64,000 nt of DNA from Herpetosiphon aurantiacus DSM 785 (GCA_000018565.1 CP000875.1:5657199-5721198); one strand, 5' to 3'. Numbered from the stretch's first letter, positions 37,736-46,858 are shown. A program made the numbers and translations. Notes: generated from the letters alone by a model not told the origin.

Positions 37736-37822
37736 GTTGGATTTTTGAGTAATTTACTTAACTTCAGCCAACACTTCCCAAGGTGTAACATGAAGCTTCT
37801 CGGCGTATGTTGTGATCGTGGC

Positions 37823-38374
37823 TTAATCATCTTCTAATACAATATTCTGGCCAATTAGCTCAAAGATGTTTTTACTTTCCTCATTTTGGTTGCTCTCGCT
37901 GATCTTTTGAACATCTAATTCGCGATCATATTTTGTGATTAATCTGCTAGTAACAAATGTATCAGTTGTTTGTTGGTTATGGTTACGAATACTGCTCATC
38001 AAATCTGAAATATCAATTAATTGTTCACTCAATAGAGTGGAATTTTTATTGAATGTTTTATCAAAAACTACGATTGTATCGCCATTTTCAGGATTTACGG
38101 CTAAAAAATCGATCTTGACCGGAGCATTGGTAATTTTTGTTAAAGTTTCGTAGGTTCCACTATAAGTCTTGGTAAAATCAAGATTGGCACTCGCCAAATT
38201 TGGGTTCAAGACGATATATTCTGGAGGCAATGAAACGATTAACGTATCTTGGTGAATCGTTTGCCAGCCTGCTGGTGGAATAGGGCGTGGTTCTGATTGA
38301 TTCAGCCAAAAATAACCCCCAAGCATTGCAGTAATAACCATAAATCCAATAATGATCCAACATACCATTTGCAT
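37823..38374 (-). CDS. Hypothetical membrane-anchored protein
   Basis: 183 residues. One N-terminal hydrophobic helix (about 4-24) anchors a soluble, probably extracytoplasmic domain with no motif I know. GAGTGAGAG precedes the ATG. It forms a short minus-strand pair with the 82-residue membrane protein before it. The frame stays open for 22 more codons after its TAA, which may be chance. Base composition is AT-richer than the adjacent ilv genes. Confidence 0.6.
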   Translation of the reverse strand: MQMVCWIIIGFMVITAMLGGYFWLNQSEPRPIPPAGWQTIHQDTLIVSLPPEYIVLNPNLASANLDFTKTYSGTYETLTKITNAPVKIDFLAVNPENGDTIVVFDKTFNKNSTLLSEQLIDISDLMSSIRNHNQQTTDTFVTSRLITKYDRELDVQKISESNQNEESKNIFELIGQNIVLEDD

Positions 38375-38395
38375 CTCTCACTCTCTTTCTTCTAA

Positions 38396-38644
38396 TTAAC
38401 TGAGCAAACCAATTAAATAAATAACTAAACAGAGCATTCCAACGATCAATATAATTGACTTGGCAAGAGGATTTATTTTTTTATCCAGTAAGCTATCTAA
38501 GCCCCATAAACCAAAGCCCAAGCCACCCCAAAGATTTGGCCAGAGCTGATCGCTTGAAATCGCTTGGTAAGCGATGACCAAACCAAGGAACGTTCCCAAA
38601 AATCCACTGAGCAAGCTGAGGAGATTGACAGATTTCTGATTCAT
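38396..38644 (-). CDS. Small hypothetical membrane protein
   Basis: 82 residues with two or three hydrophobic helices and a short polar middle (LLDKKINPLAKS). GGAGTGGTT precedes ATG 38644, which is preferred over 38659. No family is recognised. It lies 21 bases before the next minus-strand gene, so the two are probably cotranscribed. Confidence 0.6.
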   Translation of the reverse strand: MNQKSVNLLSLLSGFLGTFLGLVIAYQAISSDQLWPNLWGGLGFGLWGLDSLLDKKINPLAKSIILIVGMLCLVIYLIGLLS

Positions 38645-38681
38645 AACCACTCCATTCAATTCAATTTGAAACTCGTTTATG

Positions 38682-39623
38682 CTACGTTAAAGTGCTGTCA
38701 GGGTTGCCAACCGCCAAATTTTGGAGGCGGTTAAGCGATTTGCGAGCTGCGGTTGCAACCACGGCACGGGTGTGCGTTTGTGCTTGATCATTCAATAATG
38801 CAATCAAGGCCGGAATCGCCCGTGAATCGTGGAACATGCCGAGCGCTAAGGCGGCCCAATAGCGCAGATTGGGATCAGGATCATTTAAAAAAGCCAAGGT
38901 TGGCTCAAATGCTTGGTCGCCAAATAAGGCTAATGCATGGGCAACTTGGCTGGGCTTGATTGCGGTTTCAAGGCGAATGTAGGCCCAGATTGGCTTGAAG
39001 GCACTAAAATCGCCCAACTTACAGAGCGCTAAGCCAGCCTTTTCGCGCACTTCGGCTACGGAATCTTGCAGCGCGGCGATCAAGGTTTGGTTGGTGGGAA
39101 GGTCGAATGCGAGCTGACTCAATGCCTCAATACAGGTTGTGCGGACAATCGATGCTTGGCACGGATCGGCTAGAATGGTCAAGAGCCACGGGCGAGCTTT
39201 TTCGGCTTTGAGCATACCCAAGGCTGTTGCCGCGCATAAGCGTGAACGAGGTTGATTGATCAGCTGGCTTAAACACCAGTCAATTGATAACTGATCGCCA
39301 ATTTCACCAAGGCTAATTAACCCGTGATCAAGTAGCATCTGCTCGTGTGATTGTTGAACTAGCGCTAATAGAGCCTGAGTTGCTGGCTGCATCAGGCTGG
39401 GCGAATTGCGCCGTGCACCCCACAAACCAATCGAACGAATTGCGTTAATTTGCACTGCTTGATCTGGATCATTTAATAAGTCAATCAAGATTGCCAGGGT
39501 TAAGGGGTTGGTCGAGAAACGCAGATCGTAAGCGATGGTTTGGCGTTGCTCAACCTCAGGGTGCTGTGCCAGCGCCTGCATTTCGGCGGAGCTGTAGGTT
39601 TCGGTTTGTTCAATTGGCTGCAT
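38682..39623 (-). CDS. HEAT-repeat protein
   Basis: 313 residues made almost wholly of HEAT/PBS-lyase-like helical repeats of about 30-35 residues, e.g. LLNDPDQAVQINAIRSIGLWG, LQDSVAEVREKAGLALCKLG and LNDPDPNLRYWAALALGMF. Such proteins act as binding scaffolds; no partner can be named. The frame is open to 39725, but that part crosses the terminator at 39665-39705, so the start is placed at ATG 39623. Confidence 0.8.
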   Translation of the reverse strand: MQPIEQTETYSSAEMQALAQHPEVEQRQTIAYDLRFSTNPLTLAILIDLLNDPDQAVQINAIRSIGLWGARRNSPSLMQPATQALLALVQQSHEQMLLDHGLISLGEIGDQLSIDWCLSQLINQPRSRLCAATALGMLKAEKARPWLLTILADPCQASIVRTTCIEALSQLAFDLPTNQTLIAALQDSVAEVREKAGLALCKLGDFSAFKPIWAYIRLETAIKPSQVAHALALFGDQAFEPTLAFLNDPDPNLRYWAALALGMFHDSRAIPALIALLNDQAQTHTRAVVATAARKSLNRLQNLAVGNPDSTLT

Positions 39624-39664
39624 TTGTACATCTCTCAGTGGCAAAATAGCTGGTCTAAGCATAG

Positions 39665-39705
39665 CAAAAAGCCTCGGTTGCTGGCTCCTACCAAAGTCCG
39701 AGGCT
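39665..39705 (-). terminator. Terminator after the B1 gene
   Basis: Minus strand AGCCTCGG (39705-39698) and CCGAGGCT (39677-39670) enclose a 20-base loop and are followed by TTTTT. It ends the four-gene transcript 42112-39726. Confidence 0.8.
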
Positions 39706-39725
39706 AACCGAGGGGCGATCCACAT

Positions 39726-40454
39726 TTAGTTGTTGCTGGTAGCAAGATTTGGCATATGAAGTTTGGTATTCATTAATGATGGTTCATAGGCAATCAAGCA
39801 AAATGGGTAAACGTTCGGCGCTGGGGTATCATCATTGATCCCGTTGTAGATCGAAATCTGTGGAATCAAGTATTCGGCAGCAGCAAGGCTTTTGAGTAAC
39901 CCAAATTGATTTGGCCGACAATCCACAGGCGCGTCATGTTGAATCAATCGTTGATGCTCTGATTCGCAGACCCATGAGTGAATACTGCTATAATTGAACC
40001 AGCCTAACTCAACCCCAAGCCACTGACCCTGTTGAATTGGCAATTGCTTAGGCTGCTGAAGCATGGTTAAAAATCCTTCTGGTTGCTCACTTGGTCGTTT
40101 TGCAGTTTGTTCAGCCATAAATTGCTCGTGATACGCTGCTGCTAAGCCAATTCTAACAATCTGTAATTCTTCAGGCCAATTTGATAATTTTTGGGCAAAT
40201 TCTTGAGCTAATTCAATCGTAGTAAATAGATTGGGCAGCAATAATCCAGCTTCGTTTTTTGTATACCAGTCAGCCAATTCTTTCGCCAGCAGATTGCTTG
40301 GATCGGCGCTAAAATAACGCCACCAGTGCTCAGGCAGCGCATTAAAACTACAATCGCGCAACGCATACATGGTTTCTGGAAAAAGTAGCGGATCAAGATC
40401 TGATGGTCGCTGAATGCGTGTCATAACCAGATACCCACAATCGTACCACTGCAT
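39726..40454 (-). CDS. Hypothetical protein, family B copy 1
   Basis: 242 residues, soluble and acidic, no signal peptide. It is a distant paralogue of the gene at 41453: both have a central FTTIELAQEFAQKL or FTTFELALEFVERF stretch followed by a strand with IVRIGLA or IIGIALP and a Trp-containing C-terminal half. I do not recognise the family. GAGGAG precedes the ATG. It is the last of four minus-strand genes in the order B2, A2, A1, B1. An immunity-protein or sensing role is possible but unproven. Confidence 0.65.
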   Translation of the reverse strand: MQWYDCGYLVMTRIQRPSDLDPLLFPETMYALRDCSFNALPEHWWRYFSADPSNLLAKELADWYTKNEAGLLLPNLFTTIELAQEFAQKLSNWPEELQIVRIGLAAAYHEQFMAEQTAKRPSEQPEGFLTMLQQPKQLPIQQGQWLGVELGWFNYSSIHSWVCESEHQRLIQHDAPVDCRPNQFGLLKSLAAAEYLIPQISIYNGINDDTPAPNVYPFCLIAYEPSLMNTKLHMPNLATSNN

Positions 40455-40474
40455 TTTGTAAATCTCCTCTTATT

Positions 40475-40957
40475 CTATGAATTCTCGGTTGAATCGTCGT
40501 CATCATGTGCTTCAACGATAAAATGCTCGTCGGTATCATTATCGATCAAGCGCCAATATTCGTTATTAGTTGAACTAATCAATAATTCTAAGCAATAACC
40601 TTGGCTCAAATGCAATTGAACATCGCCGATAGAATTAAGTTGAATGCTGCGGATAAACAAGGATTGTGGCCAAAATGTGTGTAAAAAACGATGTAAGGCT
40701 GAAGGCTCAACTCCCGCCGGATCAGGCTGCGCCCAATCGCCATCGGCAATAATGAGCTGTTGGTGCTGCCAGAAGCGCCATACGCCACTAATGTGCAAAC
40801 TATAACGCCCAATCTCAACTTCTTGCTGCTTGCGGTTGGTAATCAGGCGCTTTTCGCCAATCCGTAAGCATAAAATGCCTGCAACCTCAAAGCCATCCCA
40901 CAGCACTTGGCCAAGCAAGGCTGCCAGTTTTTGTTGAATGGTCGAAATTTCGTGCAT
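40475..40957 (-). CDS. Hypothetical protein, family A copy 1
   Basis: 160 residues, soluble. It shares with the next gene the pattern LW..., then a strand pair YSLHISGVWRFW with IIADGDW, and a C-terminal GDVQLHLSQGYCLELLI strand. Similar stand-alone proteins with an I/V-x-x-x-WR strand occur widely and some sit beside toxins; this is from memory. A very acidic tail of Asp follows. AGGGGTTT precedes the ATG, six bases after the stop of the paralogue, so translation is probably coupled. Confidence 0.65.
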   Translation of the reverse strand: MHEISTIQQKLAALLGQVLWDGFEVAGILCLRIGEKRLITNRKQQEVEIGRYSLHISGVWRFWQHQQLIIADGDWAQPDPAGVEPSALHRFLHTFWPQSLFIRSIQLNSIGDVQLHLSQGYCLELLISSTNNEYWRLIDNDTDEHFIVEAHDDDDSTENS

Positions 40958-40963
40958 AAACCC

Positions 40964-41431
40964 CTAGCTGCGATAACGCCAAATTTCGAGTCCATCGCGG
41001 TGCAAAACCCAATGTTGACCGGCTGCGGCATTGATCAGAATGTCGAGTTTATAATCATAATTGATCGAAAAGCAGAGATCGCCACTCTGCGGTTTTACTT
41101 CAATCGACCAAATAATTAAACTGGCGGGATCGTGCTTGGCCCAAAATTTCGCAACGCTTGGTTCAAATTCGATATTATTATCGTCGTCATACAGCCAATC
41201 TTCGCTACTGAGTAAGATTTGTTGCTGCTGACGCAAACGCCAAGCACAGTTGATGGTTAATTGATAATATTGAATTTCTCGCGTGCGCGGCTCGCCAACG
41301 CGAATAACGAAGCTTTCGAGATCACAGCTTGGGCCGTGAAACCACAAAGCTCCGCCGATTAATTGGCGAAGGGTTGCTTGCATGGCATTGGTTTGGCTCA
41401 AAAATGCAGCTCCATCGAGAAGTTGGCCCAC
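40964..41431 (-). CDS. Hypothetical protein, family A copy 2
   Basis: 155 residues from GTG 41431; ATG 41383 inside the frame is an alternative start and neither has a strong binding site. It matches copy 1 in LIGGALWFHG, YYQLTINCAWRLRQQ, ILLSSEDW and GDLCFSINYDYKLDILI. No membrane segment. Adjacent tandem duplication is the simplest origin of the A pair. Function unknown. Confidence 0.6.
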   Translation of the reverse strand: MGQLLDGAAFLSQTNAMQATLRQLIGGALWFHGPSCDLESFVIRVGEPRTREIQYYQLTINCAWRLRQQQQILLSSEDWLYDDDNNIEFEPSVAKFWAKHDPASLIIWSIEVKPQSGDLCFSINYDYKLDILINAAAGQHWVLHRDGLEIWRYRS

Positions 41432-41452
41432 ATTAGTTAGAATAGATAGATT

Positions 41453-42112
41453 TTATTTTACAACCAACGACTGAATTAAACATGGAACCCAATTGCCAAG
41501 TGAGATTGGATGACCATCCCAACTAATCTCTCGATTGATGATTCGACGCGTAAGCCGTACCGCTTCGGAGTAGTCTTCGATGAGCTGATGCTGATTTAAA
41601 TCAAGCAAGATTGGTTTTTGCGGCAAGACGTTGCGATACAGATATGATTCCCAACAAAAAATGTCAAACGAGAGGATATCAAAGCCAAGAGGCTGCATGG
41701 CTGGGTGTGGCGCTTGTTGGGCTTGCAGCATAGCATACAAGGCTGGCTTGGGCTGGGTATATAATGCTTCAACCGCCGCCAAAGAGCTTGCAACAAACTG
41801 TTTCGGCAGGGCAATCCCTATAATTTGCCATTGATAGCGTTTGCTACAAAAACGTTCAACAAATTCCAACGCTAGCTCAAACGTGGTAAATACATATGGA
41901 AACTCAAATCCTGCGTCGAGCTTTTGGCCGAGCAAATCGGTTGCTGCCCCAACATTGCTGATTTTATCAAGACAAATCGGATCAAGCACTAATGGCTGTT
42001 GTTCATCTTGGGTAAAGAAAAATTCAGGGGTTGTGATATTGTTGTGATCACAAGACGACCCTTCGTGTGAAAGATAATACCCAAGGTTGATATATGTTTG
42101 TTGGTGGGTCAT
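41453..42112 (-). CDS. Hypothetical protein, family B copy 2
   Basis: 219 residues. It is the first gene of the B-A-A-B group. ATG 42112 follows GAGAGGAATTCG and is preferred over 42154. It shares the FTTFELALEFVERF segment and overall layout with the 39726 gene but little else, so the duplication is old. It has no known motif, signal peptide or helix long enough for a membrane. Confidence 0.65.
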   Translation of the reverse strand: MTHQQTYINLGYYLSHEGSSCDHNNITTPEFFFTQDEQQPLVLDPICLDKISNVGAATDLLGQKLDAGFEFPYVFTTFELALEFVERFCSKRYQWQIIGIALPKQFVASSLAAVEALYTQPKPALYAMLQAQQAPHPAMQPLGFDILSFDIFCWESYLYRNVLPQKPILLDLNQHQLIEDYSEAVRLTRRIINREISWDGHPISLGNWVPCLIQSLVVK

Positions 42113-42283
42113 CGAATTCCTCTCAAGCCTAAACTTGGTGAGCCGTGCAGCCAAATTATGCTGGATGCAGCGGCATTTAATCTACAACCAACGAATGAAT
42201 TAAAGGCTGCGTTCAGTCCTTTAATCCGACAACGTGATTAAAGCTTATTCGAGCATCCTGATCCCTAGCCCCTTGAAAAACGT

Positions 42284-42312
42284 TTGACGCATGATGTCAT
42301 GCGTGCTAAACT
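42284..42312 (+). promoter_or_regulatory. Promoter with 18-bp operator-like palindrome
   Basis: TTGACG (42284-42289), a 17-bp spacer, then TAAACT (42307-42312). The dyad ACGCATGA-TG-TCATGCGT (42287-42304) has perfect 8-bp arms and fills the spacer, so a bound repressor would block the polymerase. The gene start is at 42378. The regulator is not known; TetR- and GntR-type proteins often use such dyads. Confidence 0.65.
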
Positions 42313-42377
42313 CGGCGTATCCTCTTTTGTAATACAATAGACCCACACCGTGTTCACCAGTTCGATGAGGAACGCCT

Positions 42378-44636
42378 ATGCACGAGATTCTATTTAACAG
42401 CCAAGTTATCGCCGTTCGCGAGATTTACTGGAACTTACCGCATGCGGTTGAGTATGTGTTGTACTTGTTTGCCATCGCCTCAATTGGCACGATGTTCTAC
42501 AAGATGTATCAAGACATTCTGTTGTGGCGACGCGGCCATGCAACAGTGCGCTCGACCAATTTTGCCAGTCGCTTGTGGTTAACGACGACCGAGGTTTTTG
42601 GGCAGAAGCGCGTTTTGCGTGACCGTACCCCGGGCATCATGCACACCTTTATCTTCTACGGCTTTTTGGCGCTGTTTATCGGCACCGATATCATCGCCGC
42701 TGAAGCCGACTTCACCATTCCAATTGCTGGTGAAGAGCAAGGCAAGATTTTAACTGGTGGCTTTTATCAATATTATGAACTGATTCTCGATGTAATGGGG
42801 ATGGTTTTTCTCGCTGGTTTGCTCTGGGCGTTGTGGCGACGCTACAAAACCAAACCAACCCGCTTGGATAATCGTCGAACCGATGCTTGGGTGCTTTGGT
42901 CGATGATTTTCATTGTGGTTGGTGGCTACTTTATTGAAATTTTACGCTTGGCCAACCAAACCATGACCGTTGGCGAGGGTGCAGATGCCGTCACCGCGAT
43001 CGTCTATGAGCAAGGTTGGGCCAAATGGGCGATCTTTGGTTATCCTGGGGCTAGCGTAGCCCGAGCAATTGGCCTCGGTGTCGAACGCGCCACTGATGGC
43101 ACAATTGTGCATAGCCAAGTGGCTTTGTGGATTCACCGCGTGCTCTGGTTGAGCCATATGGCGGTGGTTTTTGCCTTTGTTGGCTCAATTCCCTTCACCA
43201 AATTCCGCCACATTTTCTATACCCCGCTCAACACCTTGTTCCGCGATCGCGACCCCAAAGGTGCGCTCGATCGAATTCCAAATATGGAAGAGGAACTAGA
43301 AAAAGATGAGCCAAAATTGGGGATTACCACGCTGAGCGACTTCTCATGGAAGCGCCGCATGGATTTTGATGCCTGTATGCGCTGTGGGCGTTGTCAGGAT
43401 AATTGTCCGGCGTTTGCCTCTGGCTCCGAGCTTTCGCCCAAATGGCTAATCACCAAGATGAGCGATTTGATGCATGGTGGTCCAGTGATGAAGCGCGATG
43501 GCACAGTGGTGATGGTTCAGCCTGCTGGCGCAACCGCAACTGCCCCAACCACCAGCAATGGCGTAAAAATCGAATTGCTGGAAGGCACGCCCGAAACCTT
43601 GCCATTGTATGAACATGGCATTGTCACCGAAAACGAACTTTGGGCTTGTACCACCTGTCGCGCGTGTATGACCGAGTGTCCCGCAACGATTGAACATGTC
43701 GATGACATTATCGATTTCCGCCGCAACTTGACCATGGTGATGGGCGAAATTCCATCGGGGGTCAAAACGGTATTGCAAGGGATCGAGCGCAACGGCAACC
43801 CATGGAAGTTGCCACAACGCCAGCGTACCGCTTGGGCCGATGGCCTCGAAGTGCCAACCTTGGCCGAAAAAGAAGAAGCCGAGGTATTGTACTGGGTTGG
43901 TTGTGCGCCATCGTATGATGATCGCTCGAAGAAAACCGCCCGTGCTATGGTTCAACTGATGCAAAAAGCTGGGGTCGATTTCGCCATTCTTGGCGATGAA
44001 GAAACCTGTACTGGCGACCCAGCTCGGCGCATGGGCGAGGAATTGTTGTACGAACAGCAAGCCAATACCAACATCGAAACCATGGGCCAATACAAATTCA
44101 AGAAGATCGTCACCACCTGTGCCCACTGCTATAACACCGTCAAAAATGAGTATCCGCAGTTTGGCGGCAAAGCTGGCGTGGATTATGAGGTAGTGCATCA
44201 TACCGAATTCTTGAACGATTTGGTTGAAGCTGGCAAGCTCAACCCAACCGTGCCAGTCAACGAAAAGGTTGTGTACCACGACCCCTGTTACATTGGCCGC
44301 TACAACGATATTTACGAAGAGCCTCGCAATGTGCTAAATAGCATCCCTGGCTTGGAGTTGGTCGAAGCTGGCCCGCGCAATCGTGAAAAAGCCATGTGCT
44401 GTGGTGGTGGTGGTGGTAACGCTTGGCTCGAAGGCTTTGGCGATAAACATGTCAATGTGATTCGGCTTGAGCAACTGCAAACCGAAAAGCCCGATACTGT
44501 GGCGATGGGCTGCCCCTTCTGTATGGTGATGTTCGAGGATGCCGCCAAGAACACCAATCAATCAGAAACCTTGGGCCGCAAAGATGTGGCTGAAATTCTG
44601 CTGCAATCGGTTGGTGAGCAACCACCCGCCGCCTAA
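42378..44636 (+). CDS. Fe-S oxidoreductase, ETF:menaquinone type
   Basis: 752 residues. The N-terminal ~290 residues form a membrane cytochrome-like part with about six helices, similar to the nitrate reductase gamma subunit. Two 4Fe-4S motifs follow (CMRCGRCQDNCP and CTTCRACMTECP), then two cysteine-rich CCG domains: CAHCYNTVKNEYP, HDPCYIGRYNDIYEEPR, MCCGGGGGNAW and MGCPFCMVMFEDA. This is the layout of the HdrD-like membrane oxidoreductases that pass electrons from electron-transfer flavoprotein to menaquinone in fatty-acid oxidation. Monocistronic, with its own promoter and terminator. Confidence 0.87.
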   Translation: MHEILFNSQVIAVREIYWNLPHAVEYVLYLFAIASIGTMFYKMYQDILLWRRGHATVRSTNFASRLWLTTTEVFGQKRVLRDRTPGIMHTFIFYGFLALFIGTDIIAAEADFTIPIAGEEQGKILTGGFYQYYELILDVMGMVFLAGLLWALWRRYKTKPTRLDNRRTDAWVLWSMIFIVVGGYFIEILRLANQTMTVGEGADAVTAIVYEQGWAKWAIFGYPGASVARAIGLGVERATDGTIVHSQVALWIHRVLWLSHMAVVFAFVGSIPFTKFRHIFYTPLNTLFRDRDPKGALDRIPNMEEELEKDEPKLGITTLSDFSWKRRMDFDACMRCGRCQDNCPAFASGSELSPKWLITKMSDLMHGGPVMKRDGTVVMVQPAGATATAPTTSNGVKIELLEGTPETLPLYEHGIVTENELWACTTCRACMTECPATIEHVDDIIDFRRNLTMVMGEIPSGVKTVLQGIERNGNPWKLPQRQRTAWADGLEVPTLAEKEEAEVLYWVGCAPSYDDRSKKTARAMVQLMQKAGVDFAILGDEETCTGDPARRMGEELLYEQQANTNIETMGQYKFKKIVTTCAHCYNTVKNEYPQFGGKAGVDYEVVHHTEFLNDLVEAGKLNPTVPVNEKVVYHDPCYIGRYNDIYEEPRNVLNSIPGLELVEAGPRNREKAMCCGGGGGNAWLEGFGDKHVNVIRLEQLQTEKPDTVAMGCPFCMVMFEDAAKNTNQSETLGRKDVAEILLQSVGEQPPAA

Positions 44637-44655
44637 ACTACGTGCGACTTAAACA

Positions 44656-44694
44656 AAAACAGCGCTTTCCAAATTGATGGAAAGCGCTGTTTTA
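44656..44694. terminator. Bidirectional terminator
   Basis: AAAACAGCGCTTTCC (44656-44670) and GGAAAGCGCTGTTTT (44679-44693) form a 15-bp stem with an 8-base loop. A and T runs on both sides serve the oxidoreductase gene and the convergent lipoprotein gene. Confidence 0.92.
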
Positions 44695-45330
44695 TTACTC
44701 AAAGATTAGATAATCATTGGGATTTAAGTTTGCGCCAAGCAAAAAAGTGCGAGCTTGTTCAAGATCATGATCGGTAAATTCGATAATCTCGGTGGCAGTT
44801 TCGCGATCAGGATTATCGGTCAAGATCCAAATCGCCAGTTGCTTGGCCATAAATTCTTCGGATTCTTGCTTGGCTAGATAATCGATCAGCCCTTGTAATT
44901 CAGCGTCAACAAAGCCATCGAAGCTATATTCGTCGTCTTCATTCCCTTGTTCAGCATACAATTCAAGGCTATAAGCTTCGATAACGCCATAGCGAGGGCT
45001 GGCTTGTTTGGTAACCAAGGGCAAATCTGATGCAAACACCTCCGCATCAAGCCTATCAACCAGACCCCGATAGCCCATCAACACCATATCTTCATGGTCT
45101 GTGGTTTGGTTATCCAAAATTTGCCCAGCAGGAATGGTTAATTGAATCGAGCGATCAGTCTTGCCTGTCGCAATCATCAAGATTACGTCGCCTGAGGTGC
45201 CAGAGCTTTTAAACTCTAAATCAATCAGACCTTGATCAACAGCTTCTTGGATAGGCATTGGTTCGGCTTTGAGTGAACAACCAACGAGCATCATCAATAA
45301 CAGCCCAAGCCCGATTTTGCGGAGTAGCAT
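44695..45330 (-). CDS. Hypothetical lipoprotein
   Basis: 211 residues. A basic start and hydrophobic core end in the lipobox LVGC (Cys18), so it is a lipid-anchored surface protein. The mature part is acidic, with no cysteine-rich or enzymatic motif I can identify. It ends at the shared bidirectional terminator. Function unknown. Confidence 0.75.
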   Translation of the reverse strand: MLLRKIGLGLLLMMLVGCSLKAEPMPIQEAVDQGLIDLEFKSSGTSGDVILMIATGKTDRSIQLTIPAGQILDNQTTDHEDMVLMGYRGLVDRLDAEVFASDLPLVTKQASPRYGVIEAYSLELYAEQGNEDDEYSFDGFVDAELQGLIDYLAKQESEEFMAKQLAIWILTDNPDRETATEIIEFTDHDLEQARTFLLGANLNPNDYLIFE

Positions 45331-45419
45331 ATTCGTCTTCCCTCAATTGCAGCATTAAACCAAGCATAATCGGTAGTTTAGGCACATACTACCGACCAAA
45401 GACCGATATTCCAGCGCTG

Positions 45420-46781
45420 CTATAGCTCGCGCAGCCCGATATCGTTACGATAAACCGCTGAAGCGATCCGGAGCCGTTTGAGGTTGTTATAGGCTTTTTC
45501 GTGGGCTGCTGCCAAACTTGAAGCTTGGGCGGTGACAGTAACGATTCGCCCTGCTTGGCTTGATAGACGGGTTGGACCCATTGAGCGGACCAGAATTGCA
45601 TCACTCAGGGCATCGCTGACCCCGCTGAATAGGCCACGTTTTTCAGGCATATGCATTTCGTCGGAAACATAACGCAAGCCATTGGGATTGGCAGTTTCGT
45701 TTTGAAATGCAACAACCCCCGGCTCCAGCTCCGGCATCCCATCGATGGCCATCCCAGTGCTAAAACTATGCGGGTAGCCGTTGGCGACCATGGTTACGCC
45801 AACGCTCGCCTCATTGCGCCAACGCAAAGCTGGTACATTGAGTAAACTGCGATTGTTGGCCGCTACCAAAAAGGGAAATAAATCGTCTTCGAGCAAGGGT
45901 AATAAGACTTGGGCCTCAGGGTCACTCAAGGTTGTGCGAATGCGCAGCACTTGTGGCCCGCTGGCGGTAATCGAACAATCGACCCCTAAAATGCCCCACC
46001 AAGGCATTTTGTCGCGCAAGAGAGCAGCACGAATTGGCTCAAGAATGGCAGCGCTGAGATAATCGCCAAGTTGTTTGAGAATTCCGCTAGGCGTGGTATG
46101 CGCCCCCATGCCTTCAGCCGCCCAGCCCTGATCATTATCCTCAAGTCGATCATACATTCGAACTGCTTGCATTGGAATCAGGGTTGTGCCATCGGTAATT
46201 GCTGAAAGCGCCACGGTTGGGCCAAGTGCTGGCTGCTCAATCACCACGCCACGATAATGGCCTTCGCGCGGCGGCAAGGCAAAAATGCCCGCCAAGGCAG
46301 CTAAGGCTTCGGCGCGGTCGGTATAGGCTCCATCATATTCTGAAGGATAATCGCCCCATAATACCAAGGGCATAGGTTGCGAGGCCACATAGCGTTCTGC
46401 CGTGGCTAAATCGCCCAAGGCACGGCCAGTTGAGGTCGGAATTTGGTGGCGATTGAGAAATTCTTTGAGCCAAAGCCGCGAACGCTCCAGCACCGCCGAA
46501 TTTTTGGGCGGCCCACAAACCGGAATTTTATAGGCAGCGGCGGCATCAGCCAAACCCGCACTGAGATAGCTGCCTTCGGCTGGAATAATTACTTGGAAGT
46601 GTTCGTCGTAGGCCCATTTGGCCAGTTCGTTAATTTTTTCAATGTGCTCAGCATTGGGCACAAGCAAACTTGTACCACCATTGCCTGGCATGGTTGCTAA
46701 ACTATCGATCCGTTGGCTATTGAACAACTTCCAAACATAGGCATGGGCTGCGCCATTTTTGCCAAGCACAAGTACTTTCAT
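45420..46781 (-). CDS. Divergent PurD-like ATP-grasp protein
   Basis: 453 residues, close to PurD (GAR synthetase, ~420-430). The fold markers remain: VLVLGKNGAAHAYVWKL at the start (PurD usually has GSGGREHALAWK), IPAEGSYLSAGLAD, EGMGAHTTPSG and SDPEAQVLLPLL. But the glycine-rich loop (GKGV type) reads LWGDYPSEYDGAYTD, and NTGGMGAYSP has become AAEGMGAHTT. It could be an unusual PurD or a paralogue with another substrate. It lies 77 bases after a GH57 enzyme and no other purine gene is near. Confidence 0.7.
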   Translation of the reverse strand: MKVLVLGKNGAAHAYVWKLFNSQRIDSLATMPGNGGTSLLVPNAEHIEKINELAKWAYDEHFQVIIPAEGSYLSAGLADAAAAYKIPVCGPPKNSAVLERSRLWLKEFLNRHQIPTSTGRALGDLATAERYVASQPMPLVLWGDYPSEYDGAYTDRAEALAALAGIFALPPREGHYRGVVIEQPALGPTVALSAITDGTTLIPMQAVRMYDRLEDNDQGWAAEGMGAHTTPSGILKQLGDYLSAAILEPIRAALLRDKMPWWGILGVDCSITASGPQVLRIRTTLSDPEAQVLLPLLEDDLFPFLVAANNRSLLNVPALRWRNEASVGVTMVANGYPHSFSTGMAIDGMPELEPGVVAFQNETANPNGLRYVSDEMHMPEKRGLFSGVSDALSDAILVRSMGPTRLSSQAGRIVTVTAQASSLAAAHEKAYNNLKRLRIASAVYRNDIGLREL

Positions 46782-46858
46782 AGGCCTGAGGTGCTAGCGC
46801 GATTGCTGCTATTTGGGTTAACAGCAATCGCGTAATAATTAATTTACTCGGTTTTAGG

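Noticed and set aside
37754-37822. 22 codons open after the TAA of the 37823 gene in the same frame, reading like a protein end (KLHVTPWEVLAEVK)
   Set aside because: An open stretch of this length is expected about one time in three; no start codon or family support. Stop read-through or a gene remnant cannot be shown.
43446-44279. 277-codon frame opposite the Fe-S oxidoreductase gene
   Set aside because: It is the antisense shadow of a gene with clear motifs; composition is His- and Phe-rich without any domain.
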